Part shown: positions 1 to 6,559 of the stretch, piece after piece
How the letters are laid out: every line of letters starts with the position of its first letter
Numbering within the stretch: position 1 is the stretch's first letter
Source of the DNA: Chloroflexota bacterium
GTDB lineage: Bacteria > Chloroflexota > Dehalococcoidia > Dehalococcoidales > JAHJRU01
Direction of reading: 5' to 3'
DNA length: 10,061 bases
Assembly: GCA_018830745.1 (NCBI GenBank)
Contig: JAHJRU010000045.1
Coordinates: 1 to 10,061, forward strand
Position numbers and translations under genes: made by a program
The notes under the pieces: model-generated
Told to the model about the DNA's origin: nothing
Database searches by the model: none
Seen by the model: the letters and a program-made list of their open reading frames with translations, nothing else

Positions 1-6
1 ACCGAA

Positions 7-44
7 ACCGCTAACAGGAATAGCGGTGGCTGGTGCTCTTTTTT
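7..44 (+). terminator. Probable rho-independent terminator of a gene left of the window
   Basis: A 7-bp perfect stem ACCGCTA (7-13) / TAGCGGT (21-27) closes a 7-nt loop. Six T residues follow at 39-44. The gap between stem and T-run is long (11 nt), but ACC at 1-3 can pair with GGT at 32-34, and the pairing may continue to the left of the window, which would bring the stem close to the T-run. It most likely ends a plus-strand gene that lies outside the window. The left part of the structure cannot be judged here. Confidence 0.45.
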
Positions 45-47
45 AAT

Positions 48-69
48 GTATGTGATTTAAATCATATAC
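48..69. promoter_or_regulatory. CRP/FNR-family operator-like palindrome
   Basis: Positions 48-69 form a 22-bp palindrome with a single mismatched pair (G52 with T65) and a perfect 12-bp core, TGATTTAAATCA, at 53-64. The core reads as TGTGA-N6-TCATA (one base from the CRP consensus TGTGA-N6-TCACA) and as GTGAT-N4-ATCAT (two bases from the FNR consensus TTGAT-N4-ATCAA). Its centre, 58.5, lies about 41.5 bp before the start site implied by the -10 box at 89-94, the classic class II activator position. Which regulator of the Crp-Fnr superfamily would bind cannot be told from the site. Confidence 0.5.
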
Positions 70-88
70 TTCACTGGTTACCAACTAA

Positions 89-94
89 TAGAAT
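89..94 (+). promoter_or_regulatory. Candidate -10 box of the VOC gene
   Basis: TAGAAT matches TATAAT at five of six positions and is followed by a very A/T-rich stretch up to the ribosome binding site. There is no good -35 box at the proper distance, which fits an activator-dependent promoter with the palindrome at 48-69 covering the -35 region. The start of transcription would fall near position 100-101, about 25 nt before the start codon. This is prediction from sequence only. Confidence 0.35.
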
Positions 95-125
95 ATATAT
101 ATAAATAAATTAAAGGAGGCAGAAA

Positions 126-506
126 ATGTTAAACAATGCACCGGTACACGTTACTCTACCAGTGGTAGACCTGCATCGTGCCCATGAATTCTACGAGGGA
201 AAACTCGGCCTGAAGGTCATCCAAACGGACCCATCACCGGGAGCTTTACTCCAAGCCGGAGAGGGCACGAGTATTTACCTTTACCAGCGGGCAGCCACTA
301 AAGCCGACCATACCGCAGCTTCATTTAAGGTTAAAGACGTTGAAGCCACTGTCAAGGAACTTAAGGCGAAGGGCATAGTGTTTGAAGACATTGAGGTACC
401 AGGGATGGGTGTTAAGACTGTTGATGGTGTGGCCACATTTGGTGAGTTGAAAGCCGCCTGGTTCAAAGATACGGAGGGTAATATTCTGGGCATATCTAAC
501 ATGTAA
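126..506 (+). CDS. VOC-superfamily protein (glyoxalase/bleomycin-resistance/dioxygenase fold)
   Basis: A 126-aa single-module VOC protein, the usual length for the group. The N-terminus has the typical pattern of a first strand with His8 (VHVTLPV), an Asp, then an FYEGKLGL helix-turn. The second half ends in WFKDTEGNILGI, the usual strand with a metal-binding Glu (E117). His8, His62 and Glu117 are spaced like the metal ligands of FosA-type VOC enzymes, so a metal site is plausible. Such proteins include isomerases, epimerases, thiol transferases and dioxygenases, and the sequence does not single out a substrate. The start is backed by AAAGGAGG 7 nt upstream. It is the first gene after the CRP/FNR-like site, and the cupin gene follows after 103 bp on the same strand, probably in one transcript. 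It is likely cytoplasmic, as no signal peptide is seen. Confidence 0.9.
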   Translation: MLNNAPVHVTLPVVDLHRAHEFYEGKLGLKVIQTDPSPGALLQAGEGTSIYLYQRAATKADHTAASFKVKDVEATVKELKAKGIVFEDIEVPGMGVKTVDGVATFGELKAAWFKDTEGNILGISNM

Positions 507-609
507 GAGCGGTGTTACCCTGTCCGAAGTTTCTTAATTGGCGGGTTTATTCAAAGTTAATATATCGGCTTGGCGGATATTGACTTCCAGCCGAACGGAG
601 GCAGTAGAT

Positions 610-948
610 ATGGAGCATGATAAAAGCCCACTTGAGCTCGTAGGACAAGCGGTTAAACTGATTGACCTGGTAAGCTATCAGGAGGGTTCCATCGTAAGCA
701 GGACCATAATTGACAAGGCAACCGGAACCTGTACGCTATTTGCTTTCGATGAAGGACAAGGATTGAGTGAGCATACCGCACCTTTTGATGCTCTGGTCTA
801 CCTCGTTGATGGTGAAGCCGAGGTTACCATCTCCGGAAAAATCCTCCACTTAAAGGAGGGGGATATGGTTATAATGCCAGCCAACAAACCTCACGCCTTG
901 AGGGCCGTAAAGAAATTCAAAATGATGCTGGTAATGATAAAGTCTTGA
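610..948 (+). CDS. Small single-domain cupin protein
   Basis: A 112-aa protein made almost entirely of one cupin barrel. Motif 1 spans about residues 51-68 (G51, H55, D60, G68) and motif 2 about 84-97 (GDMVIMPANKPHAL). His55 and His95 are kept, but the second His and the Glu of the classical HxH-x(3,4)-E motif are replaced (Ala57, Asp60), so the metal site is reduced or altered. Small cupins of this kind are common next to anaerobic catabolic genes; their chemistry is mostly unknown. The ATG at 610 was chosen because GGAGG (597-601) lies 8 nt upstream; an in-frame TTG at 538 would add 24 residues but has no ribosome binding site. The gene follows the VOC gene on the same strand and faces the UbiD-like gene, 42 bp away. 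Confidence 0.85.
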   Translation: MEHDKSPLELVGQAVKLIDLVSYQEGSIVSRTIIDKATGTCTLFAFDEGQGLSEHTAPFDALVYLVDGEAEVTISGKILHLKEGDMVIMPANKPHALRAVKKFKMMLVMIKS

Positions 949-990
949 AGTCGTTGCCTCAATTGAATCGGCATCGCCGCCTGTCAGGTC

Positions 991-2592
991 TTAAACGGAG
1001 TGCCTTCTCCGGGCTATTACCTCACCTGTCTTATAGTATTCCCCTTTCACGGCCAGACCAGCCTGCTCCTCATCCTCGGCACTCCAATAACCAAGGTTAC
1101 GACCCCACCAGGGCTCCTTGAGCTTCAAGGCAGGCAGGCCATTCTCCTCCCAAAGCCTTATAGCTTCTTCCATGAACTCGCGCTTGGGCAGGGAAACCGG
1201 CGGGTAAGCCCACTTCATGGTGGCATCGATGAGAACCCGCGACTGCTCCGGCATATGCTCAAACCGCGTGTCTTTCCTCATTCCCTCCCCGGGGGGCACA
1301 ACCGAGTAGTCCATGAGGTTGAGAGCCGCCATCTTTTGTATCTGGAAATCGCGGTGCGGTTGGCAGCGGTAGGAAATTGCCCAGTTCACGGCATCGGCAT
1401 CCCAGGGATTGATATCCTCATCCACGGCAACCATAATCTTTCCCTCCGCCGCCAGGTAATCTGCTGCGGACTCCAGAGCACGCCAAATATCCGCCGATTC
1501 CGCCCCCTTCATCTGGATTACAATGAGACGCTGCGAGAGGTTGTTGGCATGATTAGCAACCGCCAGGACATGGGTCATATTAAGATCATATCTCAGGTAT
1601 TTAAAGATGGTGCTCTCGCGCCCTATTTGCTTGATGACAGTGCTTTCGCTGGGCGGGAGTTGACTGATAAATGACTGCCATATCGGCTTGCTGCGGTGAG
1701 TAATGCAGGTGACGGTGAAGTAAGGGACCATCTCCCTCTGTCCCATGTAACCCAACGTCTCGCCAAAGGGAGCTTCGGGCTCTACCTCTGTGGTGCTGAT
1801 TATTCCCTCCACCACTATTTCCGCATGAGCTGGAACTTCCAGGTCAACCGTTTTACATTTGACCAGTTCCACCGGCTCTCCCGCTATGGCTGACGCCACC
1901 GCAAATTCATCCACGCCCTCCGGTATGCTGGAAACAGAGACGTAGCCAATGTTTGGCGATGCACCGATAATGATAGCGCCCTCCATAGGAATACCCAGTT
2001 CCCGGTGTTTGCGCCAGTGGATGGCTACATGCTGCTTGGGGTTGCTGGGAAATATGCCGGTTCGGGTGGGAGACTTCAACTGAGCGCGGTAGGTGCCGAC
2101 GTTGCGCACGCCTGTCTCCGGGTCTTTAGTGACCCAGAAAGGAGAGGTAAAATAGGGAGCCACATCATAACCCGGGGTCGAGATAGGAATGGGAAACTCG
2201 TCCAGGCCACCATGCTCGAGGAGCGTGCTACCTGTATATACCACATCCTGTACTGTCCCGCTGGATACCATTACCGGTTCTACGGGGTAACGCAAAGCGT
2301 TGACCCATTTTTCTGAAATCTCTTGTGGCTGGCACATCATTCCGATGGCGTACACCTGCCGGCTAGCTCCCAGGGTGCCTACTGCCACCGGTATATCATA
2401 GCTGCGCCCCCGGCTATCAGTAACCTTCTCAAATAAAAAGGCTTTTCGCTCTTCTTCGGGGAGACCTCGGAACTGGAGTCTGACCAGAGGGTGAAGTTCA
2501 GTGTCCTTATTTATGGGATTCTTGATACGGACAAGTTTGCCCTTTTCCTCCAGTGCGGTTAAGTACCCTTGAAGATCCTTGTAGTAAGTCAT
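991..2592 (-). CDS. UbiD-family prenylated-FMN-dependent (de)carboxylase
   Basis: A full-length 533-aa UbiD-family enzyme (Fdc1 and E. coli UbiD are about 500 aa). It begins with the family opening YKDLQGYLTALEEKGKLVRI and carries the catalytic set: Arg169 in GTYRAQ, and Glu273 and Glu278 in EAPFGE. Their spacing (104 and 5 residues) equals that of Arg173, Glu277 and Glu282 in Aspergillus Fdc1 as I remember it, so an active enzyme is expected. Family members reversibly decarboxylate aromatic, heteroaromatic or alpha,beta-unsaturated acids using prenyl-FMN made by UbiX; no ubiX is in the window. Start chosen from GGGAGG 5 nt upstream of ATG. It lies downstream of an MFS carrier on the same strand (245-bp gap), suggesting that its substrate is imported by, or its product leaves through, that carrier. 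The substrate cannot be told; a ubiquinone role is unlikely given the context. Confidence 0.95.
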   Translation of the reverse strand: MTYYKDLQGYLTALEEKGKLVRIKNPINKDTELHPLVRLQFRGLPEEERKAFLFEKVTDSRGRSYDIPVAVGTLGASRQVYAIGMMCQPQEISEKWVNALRYPVEPVMVSSGTVQDVVYTGSTLLEHGGLDEFPIPISTPGYDVAPYFTSPFWVTKDPETGVRNVGTYRAQLKSPTRTGIFPSNPKQHVAIHWRKHRELGIPMEGAIIIGASPNIGYVSVSSIPEGVDEFAVASAIAGEPVELVKCKTVDLEVPAHAEIVVEGIISTTEVEPEAPFGETLGYMGQREMVPYFTVTCITHRSKPIWQSFISQLPPSESTVIKQIGRESTIFKYLRYDLNMTHVLAVANHANNLSQRLIVIQMKGAESADIWRALESAADYLAAEGKIMVAVDEDINPWDADAVNWAISYRCQPHRDFQIQKMAALNLMDYSVVPPGEGMRKDTRFEHMPEQSRVLIDATMKWAYPPVSLPKREFMEEAIRLWEENGLPALKLKEPWWGRNLGYWSAEDEEQAGLAVKGEYYKTGEVIARRRHSV

Positions 2593-2671
2593 TTCTACCT
2601 CCCGTTTCCTGGTAGGGTCGGTTAAACTTCATGTCTGCTCCCTGGCCTGTCCGGGATTGAAGGAGCACCGA

Positions 2672-2767
2672 ATGAGGAATATTATTATCTTGAACTTTGT
2701 TTGTCTGGTGGCATATTACGCTATTTATCACCTGAAAACAAGCAACCGGGAAGAGCCGCCACAATAA
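2672..2767 (+). CDS. Putative 31-aa single-pass membrane peptide
   Basis: A short plus-strand ORF in the gap between two minus-strand genes. AAGGAG (2660-2665) lies 6 nt before the ATG, an ideal ribosome binding site. The peptide has the build of a small membrane protein: Met-Arg-Asn, a hydrophobic helix at about residues 4-21 (IIILNFVCLVAYYAIYHL) and a polar tail with Lys, Arg, two Glu and two Pro. The stop is followed 8 nt later by an 8-bp inverted repeat. It matches no family I know. Possible roles include a modulator of the neighbouring MFS carrier, or a chance ORF; the joint presence of ribosome site and membrane profile is the only evidence. It overlaps the likely promoter region of the UbiD-like gene on the other strand. 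Confidence 0.4.
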   Translation: MRNIIILNFVCLVAYYAIYHLKTSNREEPPQ

Positions 2768-2775
2768 GGGATAAC

Positions 2776-2805
2776 CTAAGCCGCGTTATCAGACCCCCGG
2801 CTTAG
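2776..2805. other. 8-bp inverted repeat after the small ORF and after the MFS gene
   Basis: CTAAGCCG (2776-2783) and CGGCTTAG (2798-2805) are perfect complements around a 14-nt loop. The repeat lies 8 bp beyond the stop of the small plus-strand ORF and 32 bp beyond the stop of the minus-strand MFS gene, where a shared terminator or RNA stabiliser would sit. Neither side has a T-run, so it is not a standard rho-independent terminator. Confidence 0.3.
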
Positions 2806-2837
2806 AACGAAAGTGGTCCCAGACCAGTAAGCCAGCC

Positions 2838-4079
2838 TCACTGTTTGTTGCCGGACGGGAGCAACAAAGCCGCTATCATGCCTAAGAAACCGGCAGCCAC
2901 GGCTGCCAGTATACTCCAGGTATAAGCCCCGGTCCAGTCAAAAAGCGCCCCTCCCAGCCAACCTCCCACCGCCATCCCCAGCATGGCGCCCGCCATCTGA
3001 TAGGAGTAGATACTGTTGAGAGGAGCATCCAGTCCGTAGTACTGGCGATTAAAGATGGGGAAACCAACCATTTCCCCTCCGTAGCCTATGCCGAACAAGA
3101 TAGCGAAAAGGTAGAATAAAGGCAATTCCGTGGCCGTCAGCAGGAGCAGAGTGGGAAGGGTCTGAAGTAAAAGAACAAGGGTTAAGGTGAACCTTCCCCC
3201 CTTCGCCTCGGCAGAAAGAGACATCCCCATGCGGCTGATGAACGAGGTGGCTAGCGCCATACTCAGTATGCCGGCGGCGGCTATCCCGGGAATGCCAGCA
3301 AAGGTGGCAATAGAGACCATGTGAGCTAAAGGAACGGAGTGTCCTACACAACCCAGGGTATGAACGGCAACCAAAGCCCAGAAGCTGGTCTTTGCTGTTA
3401 CCTGTCCCAGGCCAAGGCTCTTACTCATAGAGCCCGTATCTGCCAGCGGTATCTCGACGGGTAGTCCTCCATAAGGAGCCAGGCCCTTCTCCTGCGGGTG
3501 CTCCCGGAGTAAAAAGCTGGACGCCAGCATCAATATCCCCCCAATTAACCCGAAGATAATGAAGGTCGCACTCCAGCCCACATCCTCAATCGCCCAGCGC
3601 ATAAGGGGCGAAAACAAGGCAGGCCCCAGGCTTAGCGAAGTCCACATAATGCCCATCGCCAGCCCCAGCTTTCTATAGAACCAGCGAGTCAACAACACCG
3701 GGAGCAGTGTCACGAAGACAGATGAACCCAATCCGCCAATGAGCACGCCGAAATACAGCTGAAACTGCCATAGCCGGGTAACTTCTGCTGTGAGCATCAT
3801 GCCGACGATGAAGATGAATGCTGACGCTATGACGATGCGTCGAGAACCAATTCTCTCTGCCAGCCAGCCGGCGAACAGAATGACCGGAATACCCGCCAGA
3901 AACTGGAGGCTATAAGCGAAGGAAACCCCACCTCGGTTCCAACCATGCTCCTCTACCAGAGGGTCAATGAATACGCCAAATGAGAATCTTACCCCGCTGG
4001 TTATGGCGAACAAAACCCATACAGCTGCCAGTACTATCCAGGCATAATGCAGCCCGCTTCTCCGTGGGGTTACATGCAT
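2838..4079 (-). CDS. MFS transporter of the monocarboxylate/oxalate-formate type
   Basis: A 413-aa protein with about twelve hydrophobic helices in two halves separated by a polar loop near residues 192-232. The first half opens with HYAWIVLAAVWVLFA and a VRFSFGVFIDPLVEEHGW segment, typical of the carboxylate (MCT/OxlT-like) branch of the superfamily. Motif A is seen as GWLAERIGSRR at about 71-81, between helices 2 and 3. The likely job is proton-coupled uptake or exchange of an organic anion across the inner membrane. The ATG at 4079 is preceded by AGGA at 9 nt; an in-frame ATG at 4097 adds six residues but has a poorer site. The gene lies 176 bp downstream of the response regulator and upstream of the UbiD-like gene, all on one strand, which suggests a regulated transport-and-decarboxylation unit. 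The substrate is not known. Confidence 0.92.
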   Translation of the reverse strand: MHVTPRRSGLHYAWIVLAAVWVLFAITSGVRFSFGVFIDPLVEEHGWNRGGVSFAYSLQFLAGIPVILFAGWLAERIGSRRIVIASAFIFIVGMMLTAEVTRLWQFQLYFGVLIGGLGSSVFVTLLPVLLTRWFYRKLGLAMGIMWTSLSLGPALFSPLMRWAIEDVGWSATFIIFGLIGGILMLASSFLLREHPQEKGLAPYGGLPVEIPLADTGSMSKSLGLGQVTAKTSFWALVAVHTLGCVGHSVPLAHMVSIATFAGIPGIAAAGILSMALATSFISRMGMSLSAEAKGGRFTLTLVLLLQTLPTLLLLTATELPLFYLFAILFGIGYGGEMVGFPIFNRQYYGLDAPLNSIYSYQMAGAMLGMAVGGWLGGALFDWTGAYTWSILAAVAAGFLGMIAALLLPSGNKQ

Positions 4080-4255
4080 ATTTTCATATCCTACCATGTC
4101 ACCAGCGGCACCGGAACCGAATAAATAAACTGATATTTCACCAGAGACAGCTATATCCGGTAAGAGAACGCCGCTGAAGCTGGTAACGCCATGTGGTCTC
4201 CCGTATATTGAACGAATATGGCGCTAGCCATTACCGGGGGAGCAAGCCAGCGGGG

Positions 4256-4897
4256 TCACAGGCTTATCAAGCCCTTTTTTACAGCGTACCTTATAACTTC
4301 CGTGCGGTTATGCAGGTTAAGTTTTGCCATCAGTTTCATTCGGTGTCCGACGACAGTGCTCTGTGTAATGAACAGCTTTTCCGCAATTTGCCGGCTGGTA
4401 TAGCCCTCCGAGATTAGTTTGAGTACATCCCTTTCTCTATCCGTCAATCGGTCATATGGGTCGTCCTGAGATAACTCCCGATAATCCTTAATCACTACAC
4501 TTGCCGCTGTAGGATACAAGTATGAACCGCCCGAATGCATGAAACGAATGGCGGATATGAATTCTTCCCCCATGGCCTTCTTTGGTATATAGCCATCACC
4601 GCCTGCCCTAATGCCCGATAAAATGTATTCTCTGTTGTCATGCTGTGTTAAAAGCAGTACCTTTACTTTCGGGTTTTTCTTCTTTATCCGCCGCGTCGCT
4701 TCAAGCCCCTCCATTTCAGGCATAGCAATATCCATCACCACTATATCAGGAGCAAGCTCCAGAGCTTTTACCACAGCCTCTCTCCCCCCAGATGCTTCTC
4801 CCACTATTTCTATATCGTCATGGAGACCTAACAAGGCATTAATACCCTCTCGAACCAAAGCGTGATCATCAACTACCAGCACCCGTATCTTTTGCAT
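4256..4897 (-). CDS. NarL/FixJ-type response regulator (receiver plus LuxR-type HTH)
   Basis: A 213-aa two-domain regulator of normal length. The receiver (about 3-120) has the acidic pair Asp10-Asp11, phosphoacceptor Asp56 in VVMDIAMP, Thr84 and Lys106. The LuxR-type helix-turn-helix covers about 151-212 (LTDRERDVLKLI, then QIAEKLFITQSTVVGHRMKLMAKL), where the family usually has TVKxHxxxxxxKL; the VVGHRMK recognition helix is a variant. The GDGYIPKKA stretch departs a little from the usual AxGYLLKxA. It starts inside the histidine kinase gene with a 29-bp overlap and GAGGTG 4 nt upstream, so the two are translationally coupled and almost surely partners. The nearest downstream genes on the same strand, the MFS carrier and the UbiD-like enzyme, are the obvious targets, though this is inferred from position. 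Confidence 0.95.
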   Translation of the reverse strand: MQKIRVLVVDDHALVREGINALLGLHDDIEIVGEASGGREAVVKALELAPDIVVMDIAMPEMEGLEATRRIKKKNPKVKVLLLTQHDNREYILSGIRAGGDGYIPKKAMGEEFISAIRFMHSGGSYLYPTAASVVIKDYRELSQDDPYDRLTDRERDVLKLISEGYTSRQIAEKLFITQSTVVGHRMKLMAKLNLHNRTEVIRYAVKKGLISL

Positions 4898-6074
4898 TGG
4901 ACACCTCAGCTTTCACTGGAACTTGGATATTGATTTCAGTACCAGACCCAGAACCTGACCGTATATCAAAGATGCCATTAACCAGTTCTACTCTCTCACT
5001 CATACTGATTAAACCCAACCCCCGGGGCCTATCTTTTGAGCCAATGGCTTCCTCGACGGCAAACCCCTTACCATCGTCTTTAACGCGAATCTTAACCACA
5101 TTTTTTCTGTAATATAAACTTACACTGACATGGCTAGCATCGGCATGCTTTAAGATGTTATTAATAGCTTCTTGAATAACCCGGAAAATAGTTGTCTCCA
5201 ATTGATGTGGTAATCGCTTAATATTTCCCGAAGTCCTCAGATTAACGTGCACTCCGATGGATTCCAGATAATTATCCAGCAGCCAATCCAGAGCCGGGAT
5301 CAACCCCATATCATCCAGCAAGGTGGGGCGGAGCTCGTAAATTAATTTTTGTATTTCGTCCATAATGTCCGTAGATATTACCTGCAGTTTTTTTAACAAG
5401 TCTCTGCTTTCATGAGCTTCGTCGGGCAACCTCTCAATGGCAGCTTCCAGGTTAGCCTTTAAGCCAGTAAGCCGCTGGCTGGTATCGTCATGCAGTTCAC
5501 GTGCAATTCTTCTTCTTTCTTCTTCTCTAACCGTCTCCAGGTGTTCCAGAAGAGCGCGCAGCCGTAAGTTTGTCTCCTTTAATTTGTCCTGAGCTATCTT
5601 GCGGTCCGTAACATCCGTAACTATATGAAAATAAATCCTCCTCCCATCCAGGGTCATAGTTTTGGTAGGATATATGGCGGAGTTCAACCACCGCCCCGGT
5701 ATCGGATCGAATACCTCTCGTTCTACGGCGGTATCTTTCTCTACTGCTTCTTCAAGAGGGCACCCATCGAAAGGCTCTTCAAGCCCATGCACTACCTTTG
5801 GGCAGTATGCATCGATAATCTTCTCTGGTTCCAGATTTAGTTGCTGTCGAACCGCCGTGTTGGCCAGTATGATACGGTGGTCTCTGTCTACCAGAAGCAC
5901 GTAGAAAGGAAGGGCATCAAAGATATCAATAATCATACTAGGGATACCCAACCTGTTATACCCACTGCCGGTAGCATCCGCGGGTTTAAAGTTGGGGACT
6001 GCAGTCACCAACTCACTAGGGCCTTCTGATTCCTGGAGCGCTTTTCTCTGTGGTTCGTCGTCGGTAATATCCAT
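4869..6074 (-). CDS. Cytoplasmic PAS-domain sensor histidine kinase (HisKA_3/NarX-type)
   Basis: A 401-aa kinase with no membrane segment, so it senses an internal signal. Residues 1-46 are a polar leader. A PAS domain (about 47-160) follows, with the linker DRKIAQDKLKETN. The dimerisation domain has phospho-His195 in RRRIARELHDDTSQRL, the HisKA_3 form that pairs with NarL-type regulators. The ATPase domain has the N box (QEAINNILKHA, about 301-311), DDGKGF (333-338) and GLGL (352-355). The PAS domain contains Cys91, His96 and Cys105 in a C-x4-HG-x8-CP motif, which might bind a metal or haem or act as a redox switch. The ATG at 6074 was preferred; a TTG at 6122 would add 16 residues. Both have weak ribosome sites. 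The gene overlaps the response regulator by 29 bp. Confidence 0.93.
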   Translation of the reverse strand: MDITDDEPQRKALQESEGPSELVTAVPNFKPADATGSGYNRLGIPSMIIDIFDALPFYVLLVDRDHRIILANTAVRQQLNLEPEKIIDAYCPKVVHGLEEPFDGCPLEEAVEKDTAVEREVFDPIPGRWLNSAIYPTKTMTLDGRRIYFHIVTDVTDRKIAQDKLKETNLRLRALLEHLETVREEERRRIARELHDDTSQRLTGLKANLEAAIERLPDEAHESRDLLKKLQVISTDIMDEIQKLIYELRPTLLDDMGLIPALDWLLDNYLESIGVHVNLRTSGNIKRLPHQLETTIFRVIQEAINNILKHADASHVSVSLYYRKNVVKIRVKDDGKGFAVEEAIGSKDRPRGLGLISMSERVELVNGIFDIRSGSGSGTEINIQVPVKAEVSNAKDTGAGS

Positions 6075-6183
6075 GTCTACGGATCCGCAATCAAGATTAT
6101 CCTGGCCGACTACTAATGCCAACCCCGATTATGCCCGGCGATGTCATTAATCCCCGGCATGAGGTGATTTCATAGCTTCTAAC

Positions 6184-6213
6184 AGTATACACTATATTTC
6201 AGACTTCCTGAAA
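6184..6213 (-). promoter_or_regulatory. Candidate promoter and operator of the two-component genes
   Basis: On the minus strand TATACT (6184-6189) matches the -10 consensus at five of six positions, about 110 bp before the kinase start. The -35 region is poor (TTCAGG, three of six). A perfect inverted repeat TTTCAG-N5-CTGAAA (6197-6213) lies over the -35 to -10 interval, a usual site for a repressor or autoregulator. The sequence shows the repeat; its role as an operator is inferred. Confidence 0.3.
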
Positions 6214-6295
6214 ATGGTAAATTATGCCACTGTGCTGGATTAGCCATCTGACTAATGGGCTTAACATTTATAAATTCAGTCCGCCGGGGGGCAGC

Positions 6296-6409
6296 ATGCC
6301 CGTAATGTTGAATGACTGGTACTATGTGGGTGATGTTTTGTGCGGTAGTAGAAAAGAGCCGATAGCTTGCGCGGTTGTGGCACGTCTATTATTTTCAATC
6401 GAATATTAA
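6296..6409 (+). pseudogene. Possible remnant of a Rieske-oxygenase N-terminus
   Basis: This 37-codon frame lies in the 437-bp gap 6123-6559, which otherwise holds only the kinase promoter and a terminator. Its product contains MLNDWYYVGDVL, then EPIACAVVARLLFSIEY, loosely like the start of Rieske-type ring hydroxylases (NxWYxVA..., then a strand leading to VVLFR). It stops before any Rieske CxH motif, and no other frame carries one downstream. The upstream GGGGGG run is a poor ribosome site. It could equally be a chance ORF, so the call is weak. Confidence 0.18.
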
Positions 6410-6446
6410 AGTTTTCAAGGGAGTGCACCAGTTTCTTTCCATAATA

Positions 6447-6481
6447 AAGGGCATTGCCGCTCTAAGAGCGGCAATGCCCTT
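6447..6481 (-). terminator. Strong hairpin terminator of the 144-aa protein gene
   Basis: A perfect 16-bp stem, AAGGGCATTGCCGCTC (6447-6462) and its complement (6466-6481), with a TAA loop. It lies about 80 bp past the stop of the minus-strand gene that ends at 6560. Read on the minus strand, the stem is followed by TATTATGG, a modest U-rich tail extending from the CTTT end of the stem; on the plus strand there is no T-run. It is therefore assigned to the minus strand. It may also insulate the kinase genes. Confidence 0.65.
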
Positions 6482-6559
6482 GCCTTCAAACTCATTCTTA
6501 AAATGATGCCGGTCCACATATTATCCAGGGCTAATTAGCTTACTAACCTGTTCCTTCCC

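Noticed and set aside
538..609. In-frame TTG extension of the cupin by 24 residues
   Set aside because: No ribosome site before the TTG, while ATG 610 has GGAGG at 8 nt and the extension has no cupin-like sequence.
996..1011. CGGAG/CTCCG hairpin at the end of the UbiD-like gene as a terminator
   Set aside because: Only 5 bp, inside the coding sequence and without a T-run.
1000..1674. 224-codon plus-strand open frame
   Set aside because: Antisense shadow of the UbiD-like gene, with no ribosome site and no family resemblance.
2507..2764. 85-codon minus-strand frame overlapping the UbiD start
   Set aside because: Out of frame with the UbiD-like gene, no recognisable domain, and it overlaps a secure gene; its inner ATG with GGGAG nearby is probably chance.
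4218..4231. ATGGC-GCTA-GCCAT hairpin downstream of the response regulator as a terminator
   Set aside because: A 5-bp stem with a weak tail; read-through into the MFS gene seems as likely.
6224..6295. Upstream part of the plus-strand frame 6224-6409 as a gene
   Set aside because: No Shine-Dalgarno site and no recognisable sequence; only the section from 6296 was kept as a weak relic candidate.
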